Part shown: one piece after another, positions 50,063 to 61,455 of the stretch | Numbering within the stretch: the stretch's first letter is position 1 | How the letters are laid out: every line of letters starts with the position of its first letter | Assembly: GCA_023614405.1 (NCBI GenBank) | Contig: CM042697.1 | Span: forward strand, 157,332,149-157,396,148 | Source of the DNA: Avena insularis | Taxonomy: Eukaryota; Streptophyta; Magnoliopsida; Poales; Poaceae | Reading direction: 5' to 3' | Length of the DNA stretch: 64,000 nt | Program-made: the position numbers and the translations under genes | The notes under the pieces: generated by a model | Seen by the model: only the letters and a program-made list of their open reading frames with translations | Told to the model about the DNA's origin: nothing | The model's database searches: none

Positions 50063-51855
50063 TGTAGGGTTTGCAGCATAGACAATAAAAAATTTCCTAC
50101 GATGGGAACAATTATGTACCAAGATCTATTACTAGATACAAGCAACGGGAGGATATACATCCATAGTGAACATACCCCTGAAGACCGACAAAGCTTAACG
50201 AGGTTGAACTCGTTGTTAATGTAGATGATCTCTTGCCGATCTCAAGATCGAGAGGAAGTATTGCAGCGCATCCATGCTCGCACACACGTCCGAGGCACCG
50301 AGAAACCTCCACCTCCTCGCTCCAGCGATGCAGTGAAAGCACAAATCTTGCTGAATATCCACCGTATCTCGCTAGTTCGAGACCATGGGGGATAAATACT
50401 AGAGGGTAGAGAGATCCTTCATGAGGAGGTGTGAGTGAGAAGTGAGGAGGGGGATCCTTTTATAGGAGGAGGGGGGCACCCAAGGGGGTGGCCGCCCGCC
50501 ATGGGGGCTTTCCCCTCCCCTCCTTCATTCATGTGGGTGGAAGCTGCACTCACAAAAAGCCCCTTCAATTTTCTCCACTCAAAATCCCACTCAAATTCCC
50601 ATTAAATTTCCACCAAATAAAAATCCTTTTATGTATTCATAATTTTGTCAATTACTTTAATGACAAACATTCACATATAACCCCTTGCTAGTATTTCATT
50701 CCACATGCAGAAACACTTTCTGCAATTTCACCCGAAACCAGTTTCGGTATCTAGTAAAATAAATTCCTGCGCTTTGTTATTCTTTTCAGCATGAAACTAT
50801 TTCCTCCAAATGGTGTTGGTGTCTCTTAAGTGTGTCACCTACGGTTCGCGAATAATGCGGACATGATCGATACCCCTCTCAGATCAATAATCAGAAGCGG
50901 GACCTGGAGATCCATACTGACTCACACACATTCAACGATGATTTTCTTGTGATCATGAGAACCTTTTACGCTAGTATCTTAATCCCTTTGTTTCGCGATA
51001 TATTACATGTCCGATATTCGATCATAGGTATCTCCATACCTAGTTTTATCTCATTACTGACATGTACTCTTTCCTCATTCCCATGATATAACATTTTAGT
51101 GATCGAATCACTTGCTTGCAAGCTAATCAATGTGATATCACCGAGAGGTTGAAATGGATCGTATGGGCACCTAGAGGGGGGTGTGAATAGGTGCTAACCA
51201 ATTTTTAATACTTTTTCAATTTTAGGCTTGACACAAAGTAAATTTTCTAGATATGCAACTACGAGAATTTCCCTATATGCAACCCTAACTACTAAGCACG
51301 TAAAAAGAGGAGCGAGGAAACCGTAGAGGAGCACGCGGAGACACAGGGATTTGTTTTACCGCAGTTCCTTCCTTGTTAAGGGAAGTACATCTGCGTTGGA
51401 GGGGTGGGCGGTTCTAAGACCACCACGCCACAATAGGCCTCACCCTATTCTCCGATGGATCTCGCCACGAGAGGCCTGATCCACCTTCTCCACTATTGGA
51501 TCCCTTCGAGGCGGGAACCGGTGCCTTTTACAACATTATCAGGGCACACACCCACAACCGAATTGGGGGCTCCCGAGATAACAACAAGCTGCCACAAGAA
51601 CAAGGTTTATCAATATAAACAAAAACAAGGATCTAGGTATTTGCAAGAAATACTAGATCGGGGGTTCTCCAAATGAATGGAGAGGAGATGAAGCGCTTGA
51701 TTGCTGATGATGAAGATCAAGTTCTCCTCCTTCGATTCCCCAAGGGACGGGGCCTTTGGGTGGATCTAGGTGGAGATATCTTGGATGAAGGTTGCAGATC
51801 AGATCTCGTCTTTTTCGAATGAATCAAGCCATCTGGCAGGAGGGGGAAGGCTGGC

Positions 51856-51862
51856 TTAAATA
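51856..51862 (-). promoter_or_regulatory. TATA-like box of the Sirevirus 3' LTR
   Basis: The minus strand reads tatttaa in gggggtatttaagccagcc. The same lies at 62161-62167 in the 5' LTR. The palindrome cluster begins about 40 bp upstream in LTR sense. Confidence 0.55.
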
Positions 51863-51897
51863 CCCCCTCCCCAGATCTTGCCGTTGCAAAACTTTGG

Positions 51898-52215
51898 GTG
51901 CGGATTATCCACCCCCCACTTGGGGCGGATTATCCGCCCCTGGGAAAACTCCGCCCCCAGGGCGGATTCCCTGGGGGAAACTCCGCCCCTCTCTGGGGCT
52001 GGCGCCTGCAAAACTTGGTGAAGATCGGAAAGTCCGGCCAACACTCCCCCCCCTCTCTGGGGCTTGCGCCTTGGCGATGAGCATGGGGGCGGACTATCCT
52101 GCCCTCCTGAGGGGCGGATTATCCGGCAGGGCCGGAAAATCGGGCCAAAACTCCGCCCCCCTTCTAGGGCTTGCGCCTGCTTGGGAAGAGGGAGGGGCGG
52201 ATTATCCGCCCCCAA
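51898..52215. repeat. Palindrome cluster in the Sirevirus 3' LTR
   Basis: The perfect 19-base palindrome ggggcggattatccgcccc occurs at 51922-51940 and 52194-52212, with degenerate copies near 51899, 51960, 52085 and 52112. The 5' LTR has the counterpart cluster at 62196-62550 (perfect copy at 62201-62219). Confidence 0.9.
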
Positions 52216-52333
52216 AGGCAGAATCCTTTTCCCTTTTTCTCAAAGGGTGCTGCAACACTTCAACACACATTAAATAATCCTTGATATTGTTATCTAACAC
52301 ACAAAACACTAGGGATTATAAAATGTTCTTTCA

Positions 52334-52945
52334 ATCTCCCCCTTTTTGGTGTTAGATGATAATATTAGGATTTGCAATGAAACCAGCTAATGCCATCTTA
52401 AATAATGAAAGACGCTCCCCCTAGATGTGTGCATATTTAAAATTTGCATTTGAATACAAATACACACACTAGAGAGAACACAACTTCCATAACAAAGATA
52501 ATTGAAACAAGGTGGTTTGGGAAACAAGGTCATACCACCGGGATGAGAATATAGCCAAAGAACATAGTTTGTTTGATAGCCTCCAAGCACATCCCAACAA
52601 TACTGATGCATACATAGATAATCCCATGAATCCTTATGCCATCAAATATGCTCCATAGATAAATCCAGAATTCCATGAGATCCACAATAGATAAATCCAG
52701 AATTCCATGAATACCAAACATAGTACCAAACATAGTGGAGCACGACATAGTCTTACAAAATCAAACACAAATAGCAAATATGTTCACGCTAAAAAAAGAA
52801 AGGCACAAGCAAGCAAATAAAACGACTAAAAGAAAAATGCTTGCGCCCGACCCTTGCAAATCCACGAGACCTAATAGAACTACTTCTCCCCCTTTGGCAT
52901 CGAAACGCCAAAAAGGAAGAAGAGCGATGTTAACGCCCCTGTAGA
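52334..52945 (-). other. Sirevirus 3' untranslated region with multiple PPT-like tracts
   Basis: Read on the minus strand, purine tracts lie at 52334-52349 (adjacent to the LTR, aaaaagggggagatt), 52414-52427 and 52884-52899. A fourth is at 55332-55345, just downstream of pol. The one next to the LTR is the functional candidate. No coding domain is present. Confidence 0.75.
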
Positions 52946-54775
52946 TCACTCCTCCTCATCCTCGTCGTAGTCATTCCCGTCCCCTTCCTCTTCATCATAC
53001 TCATCATCATCGTCATCAGCTGGAGGAGTGGGTGCCCTCGGTGGAGGAGGAAAGAGGCAACTCTCGAGCTCAACATAGTTGATCCCTGAGGTGTTCCACT
53101 GAGCATACGGATCCGGAGCAGTGGGAGGAGGTGGATGGCCAGTGGCACCTGAGACATGGTGGAGAATAAGCTGCTGCGTGTGATCCCTCTCATGATCCCT
53201 GCGGTAAGCCTCATATTGGCCCTTGTGAGTGTCAATGCCCATGCAAAGAATGTGCCGCTGGAACCAAGTGAGCTGCTTAACCTCGCGTGCCATTGGGGAC
53301 ACCGTGGAACGACGAACACTAGCCCGAGCATCACGCATGAAGGACTTCGGGGTAGTGGAAGGGTGATGGGTCTTCTGAGCCTTGTTGTAGATTTTCTTGG
53401 ACTTGTGAATTCCATCTAGAGCAGTGCCAAAATCCTCATGTGGCAACATATGCTTGACGAGCATCATTATGAAAGGAGCATAAGGAATAGAGAGCCTGTT
53501 GATCGTAGCATCCGTCATCTCATGATAAATATAGTCCATGACATCCAGTTTGTAACCTGTGTCTGATCCAGAGTTAGTGGCACACTCGTGAGCAAAAGCA
53601 AGGAGTGGAACCAGGTGGCCACGGATCCTGTCATTGTTGCCACCACTAGGAGCGATGCAGTCCCTAAATATGCCAACAAGGGAGGCATACAAGGGAGAGG
53701 CCATCTAAAGTACCAGCAACACCATCAGAAGAAAGGCAAGGAGCAAGTGCAGTATCCTTGGATGGCTTCAGAGGAGAAATGATACAGTGGCCTGAAGGAG
53801 TGTCACGGACATGGAATGCATAACCAAGAACCTGCCCAAAGGTGCGAAAGTCCGACTGAATCATGGTGGTCCCTGTCATCCCCTTCATAGTACGGCGCTC
53901 ATCACCGCAAATCACCAGAGTTGAGAAGAACTGCCGCACCACAGAGGAATCATAGTTGCATTGGATAGTCATGAGGTGGTGCAGCCCCATCTTGTTGGTC
54001 ACATCTAGTGCCTCAATGAGCCTTGTATTGGATTGAGCCTCAGTCAAATTGATGGGACACATAGGGCGAAGCTTGAGAGTAGCATAGACGTCATCATGAA
54101 TAGCCTGAAAGTGGGCATTCCAAAACATAGAGTCCTCGGGGGGACCATCACTGTCAGCCTCATCATAATAATTAGTCTGGCGAATGGTGGCACACTGAAG
54201 ACTATCCATAGCCTTGTAATTGGGCTGAGACTGTTTGCCCTTGCGAGATGCGGTCCTCTTAGTTTTGTCACTTGCATCTTCCTTCCGTTCAGCCTCTCCT
54301 GCTGCTCTGCTGACCTCGGTCTCATCAATGAACTTCCCTTCTGCAGTAGGCTTGAGATAACGGGCACGGGAACGACAGACGAAGGTCTTGGTCGGCTTGG
54401 AACCACCTGTGAAAAGCATTAGAGGGATAGTATGGAGATAAGAATACACACAAGTCCAGGAAAGAACATGGAGAAAGAGTAGCATTGCCACCCATAACCA
54501 ATGATGTGTATTGCAGAAGCAGGACCAAAATAGATCAAAATTTAATCCCCAGGCCGGATTATCCGGCCCTAGCAGGGGCGGATAATCCGCCCCCCGCAGA
54601 AATTTTCTGGATTGGCCCAGATCTACCATGGCAAAATAGATCGGGTACTAGGGTTGCAATTCTACTGATTCTAGCATGTAAGGAACAACACCAAGGACCT
54701 TCTACAACGAGATTTCCACCAAATAAAATGCATCCCATACAAAAGGAGAGAGGTGAGGGAGTTACCATCACTCAT
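52946..54775 (-). pseudogene. Spliced reading frame in the env-like position of the Sirevirus, with one frameshift
   Basis: A frame from about 54406 to 53664 joins, by a single frame change near 53680-53704, a frame running to 52946 (about 490 codons in all). Upstream, an ATG at 54773-54775 is followed ten bases later by a GTAAC donor (54765), and a CTAAT...TTTTCACAG acceptor ends at 54407. Splicing this 359-bp intron puts the ATG in frame with the long frame. The C-terminus is strongly acidic (DDDDDEYDEEEGDGNDYDEDEEE region, 52946-53015). Parts resemble the plant-transposon-protein domain seen in grass retroelements, but that is tentative. I see no signal peptide or clear transmembrane segment in the exon sequence, so an envelope role is not supported. 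Confidence 0.6.
54407..54765 (-). other. Predicted intron of the Sirevirus downstream frame
   Basis: Donor GGTAACTCC, acceptor TTTTCACAGGTGG, branch-like CTAAT 10 bp before the acceptor. It contains two palindromes, at 54552-54568 (ggccggattatccggcc) and 54575-54593 (a perfect copy of the LTR motif with the centre base changed). Confidence 0.6.
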
Positions 54776-55401
54776 TGGAGGAAAATCGCGGAGGAGAAGA
54801 TACCCGGAGGCGAGGTGGAGAAGATCCGGGGAGAGCCCGGAGAATCCGGTGGTCGAATCGACTCCGGGAGAGGCGGATGCTCCGGCGGCGGCTGGGGGGC
54901 AGAGGTAGGGTTGGGGGAGGGTTAGCTGCTCTGTGTGAGCCTGCCCTCCCCGACCCAGCCTATAAGGGGCCGATGGTTCAAGGAGGGAGAGAAAGGCTTG
55001 GGTTGTGAGCATCAAACTGAGATGGTACTACACACCCAAATTTGCAAGAATCAAATCAATCAAAAGCCAAATTTGAGTGTGTTTTCCATAAGAACATGAG
55101 ATATGCAAGAAAATCCAACGAGACCCATGAGAAACCAACTCTTCTCGAGGAAGAGGGCGGTGGCCGAAGCCACCATGTTGGAGCGCATGGCATGACACCG
55201 CGAAGATGTATCTTGAGTTCAAAACCAATGCTCATCGATGACCCACATATCACAAAATGATATTAAGGGAAATGATTTTACTTGGTTTCGGCATTATGGG
55301 GGGGAGGGTTGTCCCAATCAATTAGGACCACACTCCCCCTATGTCTATGCCCGCATCTAAACCAAATACATGAATAAGAGCAAGTGAGTGTGCAAGGGTA
55401 G
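54776..55401 (-). other. Spacer between pol and the downstream frame
   Basis: About 0.6 kb, GC-rich in 54776-54960, like a 5' leader. A PPT-like tract lies at 55332-55345. No TATA box is convincing on the minus strand. A 114-codon frame (54671-55015) overlaps the predicted exon 1 and is taken as leader sequence. Confidence 0.5.
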
Positions 55402-58400
55402 TCAAGCCAAGCTCCTTGAATCTATGATATTTAGCTCATTCCTCAAATAACAAAATATTGCTTCATCAAGAGGCTTCGTGAAAATATCAGAAAGTTGGTT
55501 CTTTGTGCTCACAAAGGATAGGGAAATATCACCACGAGCAACATGATCCCGAATAAAGTGGTTGCGGATCTCTATATGTTTTGTTCTTGTATGCTGCACG
55601 GGATTGTAAGCAATTTTGATAGCACTTTCATTGTCGCATAATAGAGGCACTTTGTCACAATTGACACCATATTCCTTTAAAGTTTGCCTCATCCATAACA
55701 ATTGTGTACAAGCACTTGTAGCAGCAACATATTCAGCTTCGGCGGTTGAGAGTGAAATACAATTCTGTTTCTTTGATGACCAACACACTAGAGACCTGCC
55801 CAAGAATTGACATGCACCAGAGGTTGATTTCCTATCATCTTTGTCACCTGGCCAATCTGAATCAGTGTAACCACATAGAGAGAAACTTGAACCCTTGGGA
55901 TACCATAACCCAAAATTTGGGGAATGAACCAAATATCGGAAGATTCGCTTGACCGCCACTAAGTTGCTTTCTTTAGGAGCGGCTTGGTACCTTGCACACA
56001 CTCCTACACTTAACACGATATCGGGCCTAGATGCGCAAAGGTAAAGGAGAGAGCCGATCATGGATCGGTATACCTTTTGATCCATGTCTTTACCCTTGGG
56101 ATTGAGCTCAAGATGACACTTTGTTTGCATTGGGGTAGCAACGCCATTGAGATCTGTCATCTTGAACCTTTTGAGCATGTCTTGGATGTACTTAGCTTGA
56201 TTAATAAAGGTTCCCTCTCTAAGTTGTTTGATCTCAAATCCAATAAAGAACCTCAGCTCACCCATCATGGACATCTCAAACATGTCAGTCATAAGCTTTG
56301 AAAATTCATCGTTAAAAGCTTCGTTAGTAGAGCCAAAAATAATGTCATCTACATAAAGTTGGCATACAAAAAGCTCCCCATTAACCTTCTTAGTAAAAAG
56401 AGTGGGATCGATTTTCCCAACTTCGAATCCACGGTCTAGCAAAAGCTCTTTAAGGTGCTCATACCACGCACGTGGGGCTTGTTTAAGGCCATAGAGCGCC
56501 TTATCAAGTTTGTAGACATGGTTCGGAAATTTGGGGTCCTCAAACCCCGGGGGCTGCTTGACGTATACTAACTCATGTAGAGGACCATTAAGGAAAGCGC
56601 TCTTAACATCCATTTGTTGTAATTTAAAATTATGATGGGATGCATATGCAAGAAGGATACGGATGGAGTCAAGACGAGCCACAAGAGCATAAGTCTCGCC
56701 AAAATCAATTCCTTCCACTTGAGAGAATCCTTGAGCCACGAGTCGTGCTTTATTCCTCACAACAATGCCATTTTCATCTTGTTTGTTCTTGAAGATCCAC
56801 TTGGTGTCGATAACATTGCGGCATTCCTTTGGTTTCTCTATGAGCTTCCAAACTTTGTTGCATTCGAAGTTATTTAATTCTTCATGCATTGCAACAACCC
56901 AATCGGGGTCTTCAAGAGCATCAAAAACCCTTCGTCGTAGATCACCAACAACCTTGTCAAGAGTGTGACCCCTTAGTTCAAGGTTCCGATCAGCACGAGC
57001 CTTGCGACGAGACTCAATGTCCTTATTGTTTCTAGAAGGAGTTGATTCAGTATTTGTATCCTTGTCTTGATCACTATCTTGCCCTTGATCTTGATCTGTA
57101 TTAACACCAAAAGATTGCTGCTGAGTTTGTTCTTCAGGGCCGGATAATCCGCCCATTGGAGGGGCCGGACTATCTGGCCTGGGAGGTGAAGCACCAGAGC
57201 GTTCTTCCTTAGAGTGTCTGACAGGAGTTGGAGACCCAGGGCCGGATAATCCGCCCCCTAGGGACGGAGAATCCGGACGGGGAGCTTCAGAGTTGTTGGC
57301 TTCTCCTCCGGATCCTCTGGAACGAGTTGGAGTGCTAGGGGCGGATTGTCCGCCCCTTGTAGGGGGCGGATAGTCCGACCTGGGACTACCAACTTGTCCA
57401 GGGGACAGATGATGTTCAGCAGATTGTGGTGTTGGTGCAGGAATTTCTCCAACAGTAGGAGCTTGTTGATCTTGTGTAGATGAGGGCTCCACATGTGTGG
57501 AGCATTGTACTTCCTGATCCGCCACAAGGGGTTCCTCAATGGGGCAGAAAAATCCCACGCCCATTCTTTTTATGGCATCTTGGGGTATTTCAACATCTGC
57601 ATTACAAACATCAACTTGCCCTACAAAGGAGCCATTATTTTCATCGAACTCCACACTACAAGATTCTACAACAATCCCAGTGAGCTTGTTGTAGACTCTA
57701 TAAGTGTGGGATTCGGCACCGTAACCAACAAAAATACCTTCTAAAGCCTTGGACTCAAATTTTGACAAACGGACACCTTTAATAAGAAAGAAACACTTAC
57801 ACCCGAATACCCTGAAGTATGAGATGTTGGGCTTGTTACCGGTAAGAATTTCATATGGAGTATTGTCCAAAATCTTTCGGAGGTATAGCCGGTTCGATGA
57901 GTGACAAGCAGTGGATATGGCTTCAGCCCAAAAATTATAAGGAGACTTGAATTCAGCCAACATTGATCTTGCCATGTCCATCAAAGTTCGGTTCTTCCTC
58001 TCGGCTACACCATTTTGTTGAGGGGTGTACGCAGCGGAATATTGATGTCTAATCCCCTCTTCGCTCAGAAACTCATTCAAAACGTAGTTCTTGAATTCGG
58101 AGCCGTTGTCACTTCTTATTGCCAAGATAGGAACATTGTGTTGACGTTGGACTTCATTGGCAAAGTGAATGACAGTTTGTTGAGTCTCACTTTTCAGCTT
58201 GAAAAAATAGACCCATGTGTATCTTGAGTAATCATCGACAATGACCAAGCAATATTTCTTCCCACCAAGACTTGCATGAGAAGGAGGACCAAATAAATCC
58301 ACATGAAGTAATTCCAAGATCCTCTTTGATGACACAATAGTCTTCCTCTTGTGGGGAGAGTCATCCATATTTCCTTCTACACAAGCCCTGCAAACACGAT

Positions 58401-58926
58401 CTTTGGCAAAAGAGACATTGTCTATTAGTCCAAGGATGTGGCCACCCTTCTGGAGACTTTGCAAAGTTCTCATGTTGACATGGGCTAAACGGAGATGCCA
58501 TAGCCAGCCCACGTCGGCCTTTACGAATAGACACATCGGACCCGAAGTGGTTTTCCCCGATAAGTCCACCAGATACAGGTCATTTTCGACGTATCCAACA
58601 AAAGCAACCTTTAGAGACTTGCTCCACAAGAGTACCACCAAATCATCATCGATAAAAACAGCAAAACCTATCTTGCCAAGGGCACGAACAGAAAGAAGGA
58701 TGTAACCGAGGGTCTCAACAAGCATGACGTCCACGAGAGAGATATCGTGGGCAACCACAACCTTGCCAAGACCCAATAACTGAGATTTAGACTTATCACC
58801 ATAGGAGACTGTGATGTTATCATGATTTGGATGCATCTCCGTGATGATCTCCTTGCTTCCGGTCATATGACAAGTGCAACCACTATCCAGCACCCATTTC
58901 GACCCACCGGAAGCATAGCCCTGCAA
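55402..58926 (-). CDS. pol: Sirevirus pol polyprotein: protease, integrase, RT, RNase H
   Basis: 1174 residues without interruption, and the only intact long protein here. An aspartic protease motif ([14 protein letters not shown]) lies at about residues 12-25. An integrase zinc finger (HLRLAH ... CRACVEG) follows, then the core with Asp in HVDLFGP (about 208), Asp in RSDNGSEF (about 272) and Glu in GVAERKNR (about 308). A Pro/Gly/Ser-rich spacer (about 490-630) is encoded partly by the palindrome repeats. RT covers about 680-920 with YVDD near 857 (56341-56355). RNase H has DSDWPGD, STAEAEY and CDNESA. There is no ATG: the listed start is a TTG, and the frame can be read a little further upstream, so pol is probably made by a frame change or splice from gag. 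All catalytic residues I can see are present. Confidence 0.93.
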   Translation of the reverse strand: MQGYASGGSKWVLDSGCTCHMTGSKEIITEMHPNHDNITVSYGDKSKSQLLGLGKVVVAHDISLVDVMLVETLGYILLSVRALGKIGFAVFIDDDLVVLLWSKSLKVAFVGYVENDLYLVDLSGKTTSGPMCLFVKADVGWLWHLRLAHVNMRTLQSLQKGGHILGLIDNVSFAKDRVCRACVEGNMDDSPHKRKTIVSSKRILELLHVDLFGPPSHASLGGKKYCLVIVDDYSRYTWVYFFKLKSETQQTVIHFANEVQRQHNVPILAIRSDNGSEFKNYVLNEFLSEEGIRHQYSAAYTPQQNGVAERKNRTLMDMARSMLAEFKSPYNFWAEAISTACHSSNRLYLRKILDNTPYEILTGNKPNISYFRVFGCKCFFLIKGVRLSKFESKALEGIFVGYGAESHTYRVYNKLTGIVVESCSVEFDENNGSFVGQVDVCNADVEIPQDAIKRMGVGFFCPIEEPLVADQEVQCSTHVEPSSTQDQQAPTVGEIPAPTPQSAEHHLSPGQVGSPRSDYPPPTRGGQSAPSTPTRSRGSGGEANNSEAPRPDSPSLGGGLSGPGSPTPVRHSKEERSGASPPRPDSPAPPMGGLSGPEEQTQQQSFGVNTDQDQGQDSDQDKDTNTESTPSRNNKDIESRRKARADRNLELRGHTLDKVVGDLRRRVFDALEDPDWVVAMHEELNNFECNKVWKLIEKPKECRNVIDTKWIFKNKQDENGIVVRNKARLVAQGFSQVEGIDFGETYALVARLDSIRILLAYASHHNFKLQQMDVKSAFLNGPLHELVYVKQPPGFEDPKFPNHVYKLDKALYGLKQAPRAWYEHLKELLLDRGFEVGKIDPTLFTKKVNGELFVCQLYVDDIIFGSTNEAFNDEFSKLMTDMFEMSMMGELRFFIGFEIKQLREGTFINQAKYIQDMLKRFKMTDLNGVATPMQTKCHLELNPKGKDMDQKVYRSMIGSLLYLCASRPDIVLSVGVCARYQAAPKESNLVAVKRIFRYLVHSPNFGLWYPKGSSFSLCGYTDSDWPGDKDDRKSTSGACQFLGRSLVCWSSKKQNCISLSTAEAEYVAATSACTQLLWMRQTLKEYGVNCDKVPLLCDNESAIKIAYNPVQHTRTKHIEIRNHFIRDHVARGDISLSFVSTKNQLSDIFTKPLDEAIFCYLRNELNIIDSRSLA
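57137..57380. repeat. Palindrome copies inside the pol integrase-RT spacer
   Basis: gggccggataatccgccc (57137-57154), a copy at 57239-57257, ggggcggattgtccgcccc near 57338-57356 and gggggcggatagtccgacc near 57362-57380. They are the same motif family as in the LTRs and are translated as repeated P-D-S/Y-P ... G-G-L-S-G-P peptides. Confidence 0.85.
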
Positions 58927-61403
58927 GAAAATTACTTCTTTGTTTTAGGTACCCATTTTTCAATGGGTCCTTTCATGTTAGTAACAAGGGTCTTTGGGAC
59001 CCAAATAGACCAAGCAATATATTCATCAACGGGACCGACATAATAAGCGTAAACATCGCCATAAACATCACAAAAGAGTTCATAATTCGGATTGTGAGAC
59101 CCTGCAAAACCAATATTGTTAGTCTTGTCTTTTGTGATATTCTTCTAAGCAGTGCTTATCTTTGATTGCACATTCTTGGTCTTGTTATTCTTGGTTTTCT
59201 TCTTCTTGGACTTGGTGACATACCCGAGTCCCTCTTTACCATGATTTGACCTTTGTTTGCCAAGGACTTCATCAAGCACACCTTTATCCTTGGGAGTGAT
59301 GTCCTTGATCACTTCTTTTTCCACACTAGCATTTTCCTTGTTACTATATGTTGAGTTGGATGAGCTAGGAGTATCATATTTGGCCAATCGACTTTGAAGC
59401 TGATAATGTGACTCATTGAGAATAGAGAACTCGTTTTTCAATGCCTTGTGAGCATTGTCAAGTTTCTCTAATTCCTCGGAGAGTCTATCATGAGCAGCCC
59501 CAAAGTCAATCTTTTCCTTCTTTAACTTCTTTGATTTGGTGACAGCATTGTCATGTTCCTTAACAAGTTTAGTCACAATTTCATCATGTGACTCTTCAAT
59601 AGACTCAAGCCTCTCTTAAAGAGAGACCCGAGCCTCTTCCTCTTCTTCAAGACAATTTTTTAAGGATGCAATTTCCATTGCATCCTTCCTTTCAATTCTG
59701 CCCTTTTCTTCAAGGAGAGCTTCGTTTTGGGCTAGCTGATCCATAAGAGCTTCAAAACGAACTTTGTGCTCACCTTGCAAGTTAGTATAGAAATAATCCA
59801 AAGCATTAATCTCTTCTTTAACCGTAAGGCTAGTAGGATCATCCATGTCAATCATAGCCTTAGGAAAAGAAGAGTTAGAAGAAGTGACCTCAGAGCTCCT
59901 TGCCATGAGACAAGTAGCATTCTTGTTGTTGATTTTTTTGTTCGGAGATTCGAAGAGATAAGTTGATGTAGATGTGGTGGCTATAACAGCCACCTCTTGA
60001 GAGCTATCGTCCTCGTCCGCATCTTCACTTCCCGATGAATATTCTTTTTGAGCCACTAGAACAATCTTTGGTTGCTTCTTGAAAGGAGAATTCTTCTTTA
60101 CAAACTGTTTCTTGCGTGGAGCCTTTGACTTGTCCTTGAAAATGAGTCTTCCTCCATTATCTTCCCGACTTTGATATGGACACTCAGCTACGAAGTGCAG
60201 CCGGTCACCACAGTTGAAACATGTTCTCAGCTTGGGACCATTTTCTTTTCTTCCATATGCTCCACTCTTGCGTTCCAGTTCAGCTTTAGCCTTGGCTGGA
60301 TCTTTCCAGAAGTTTCTAGCATAAAGAGCCAAGTATTGTCCATGAATCCTTTTTATATCCTCAGGACAGTCCATACCTTCTAGAGCATATTCATCATGAT
60401 CAATCACACTAGTTTTCAAGGCCACGTTGACCCCTTTTTGCATCCCCATAGCTCGAGCACGAGCATCTTCGGCATTCTTGGAAACCACTTTGAAGGCGGC
60501 CATTTCTTGCATTGCCTCATTGGATGTCATGAGGTGATAGTTATGCCTACCTTGGAGACTTTTCAAATCTTTGGGCTCAAAAGGCATAAGAGCACTGACA
60601 TACTTGCGCTTGATCCATGCATCATCAACATGAGCGGCACCATGATTTCTGAAATTTGTGGCTATAGCCTTAAGCCTCCTATACATGTCTTCATGGTATT
60701 CTCCATCCAACATATAGAATCCTTCAGCTTCATTGCTCAATGCATCATATCTATTCCTCTTCATACTTTCATTTCTGATGAAGAGCTCGGTGAGAGCATC
60801 CCAAGCTTCCTTCGCTGTACTAAGATGCTGAATGTGTGGCATATCTTTGTCACCCACACCAAGCTGTATCATGTGTAGAGTTGTAGCGTTGAGTTGGCTA
60901 TCGACCACTTCTCTTCTTGTGAGATTGTTGGGGTTTCCAACATGAAGACCATTTTCGATGATCTTCCACAACTCTATGGAGGAACTGCACACATGAGATT
61001 TCATCAAAAATTGCCATTGAGTAAAAGTAGATGCAGAAAGTTTGGGTGGATCACCCCTATTATGTATATGTGGGTGAGGAATAGGTGGATCAGGGGAATA
61101 CACATGAGAAACCTCATTGTATCCATCCTTACCACTATCCTTTTTCGAGGAGGAGCTCTTGCTAGTGTCATCACCAACCATTTCGTTATCTTTAGAAACA
61201 GTTTTACCCGTTTCCTTGGATTGCGGAGTGGTATCCTCAGAGTTAGATGGAGGTGATGCTGCGGATGTGGAGAGACGCATTATCAATTGACACATCTCTT
61301 CCATCTTAGCCTCCATTGAATTCACCAAGGTTGTTTCCAACGTCTTGAGATCGTTCATGGTGACTACCTCTAGAGCATCACTCCCATCTACCTTGGAACC
61401 CAT
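58927..61403 (-). pseudogene. gag: Sirevirus gag, with two in-frame stops
   Basis: ATG at 61401-61403. The frame runs 595 codons to TAA at 59616-59618, continues in the same frame to TAG at 59145-59147, and again to TAA near 58940. The N-terminal part is Ser/Lys-rich. The capsid-like region (about residues 125-330) includes the LSTAKEAWDALTELF type motif. A CCHC knuckle (CFNCGDRLHFVAEC) lies near residue 400. Basic and acidic stretches and coiled-coil-like heptads follow (59145-59760). The long gag with a coiled C-terminal part is usual for Sireviruses. Pol begins in the -1 frame relative to gag, just after the last stop. Confidence 0.88.
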
Positions 61404-61440
61404 ACTTCTCTTAGGCGGTTAAGCCCGAAATAAGAGCCGA

Positions 61441-61453
61441 GGCTCTGATACCA
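61441..61453 (-). other. Primer-binding site of the Sirevirus
   Basis: The minus strand reads tggtatcagagcc, an exact initiator tRNA-Met complement, three bases inside the 5' LTR. Confidence 0.92.
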
Positions 61454-61455
61454 AT

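Larger units (their letters stand above)
51150..52333 (-). repeat. 3' LTR of the Sirevirus
   Basis: 1184 bp. On the minus strand it starts tgaaagaacattttataatc and ends ccatttca. It contains the palindrome cluster (51898-52215) upstream of a TATA-like box. It is collinear with the 5' LTR, with small length differences in the GC-rich cluster. Confidence 0.95.

Noticed and set aside
51922..52212. Repeated palindromes considered as a CRISPR-like array
   Set aside because: Spacing is irregular, copies are degenerate, the genome is a plant and the units sit within an LTR promoter region.
51792..52277. 161-codon frame in the Sirevirus LTR, with a counterpart in the other LTR
   Set aside because: It is antisense to the element, made of translated palindrome repeats, and interrupted differently in the second LTR.
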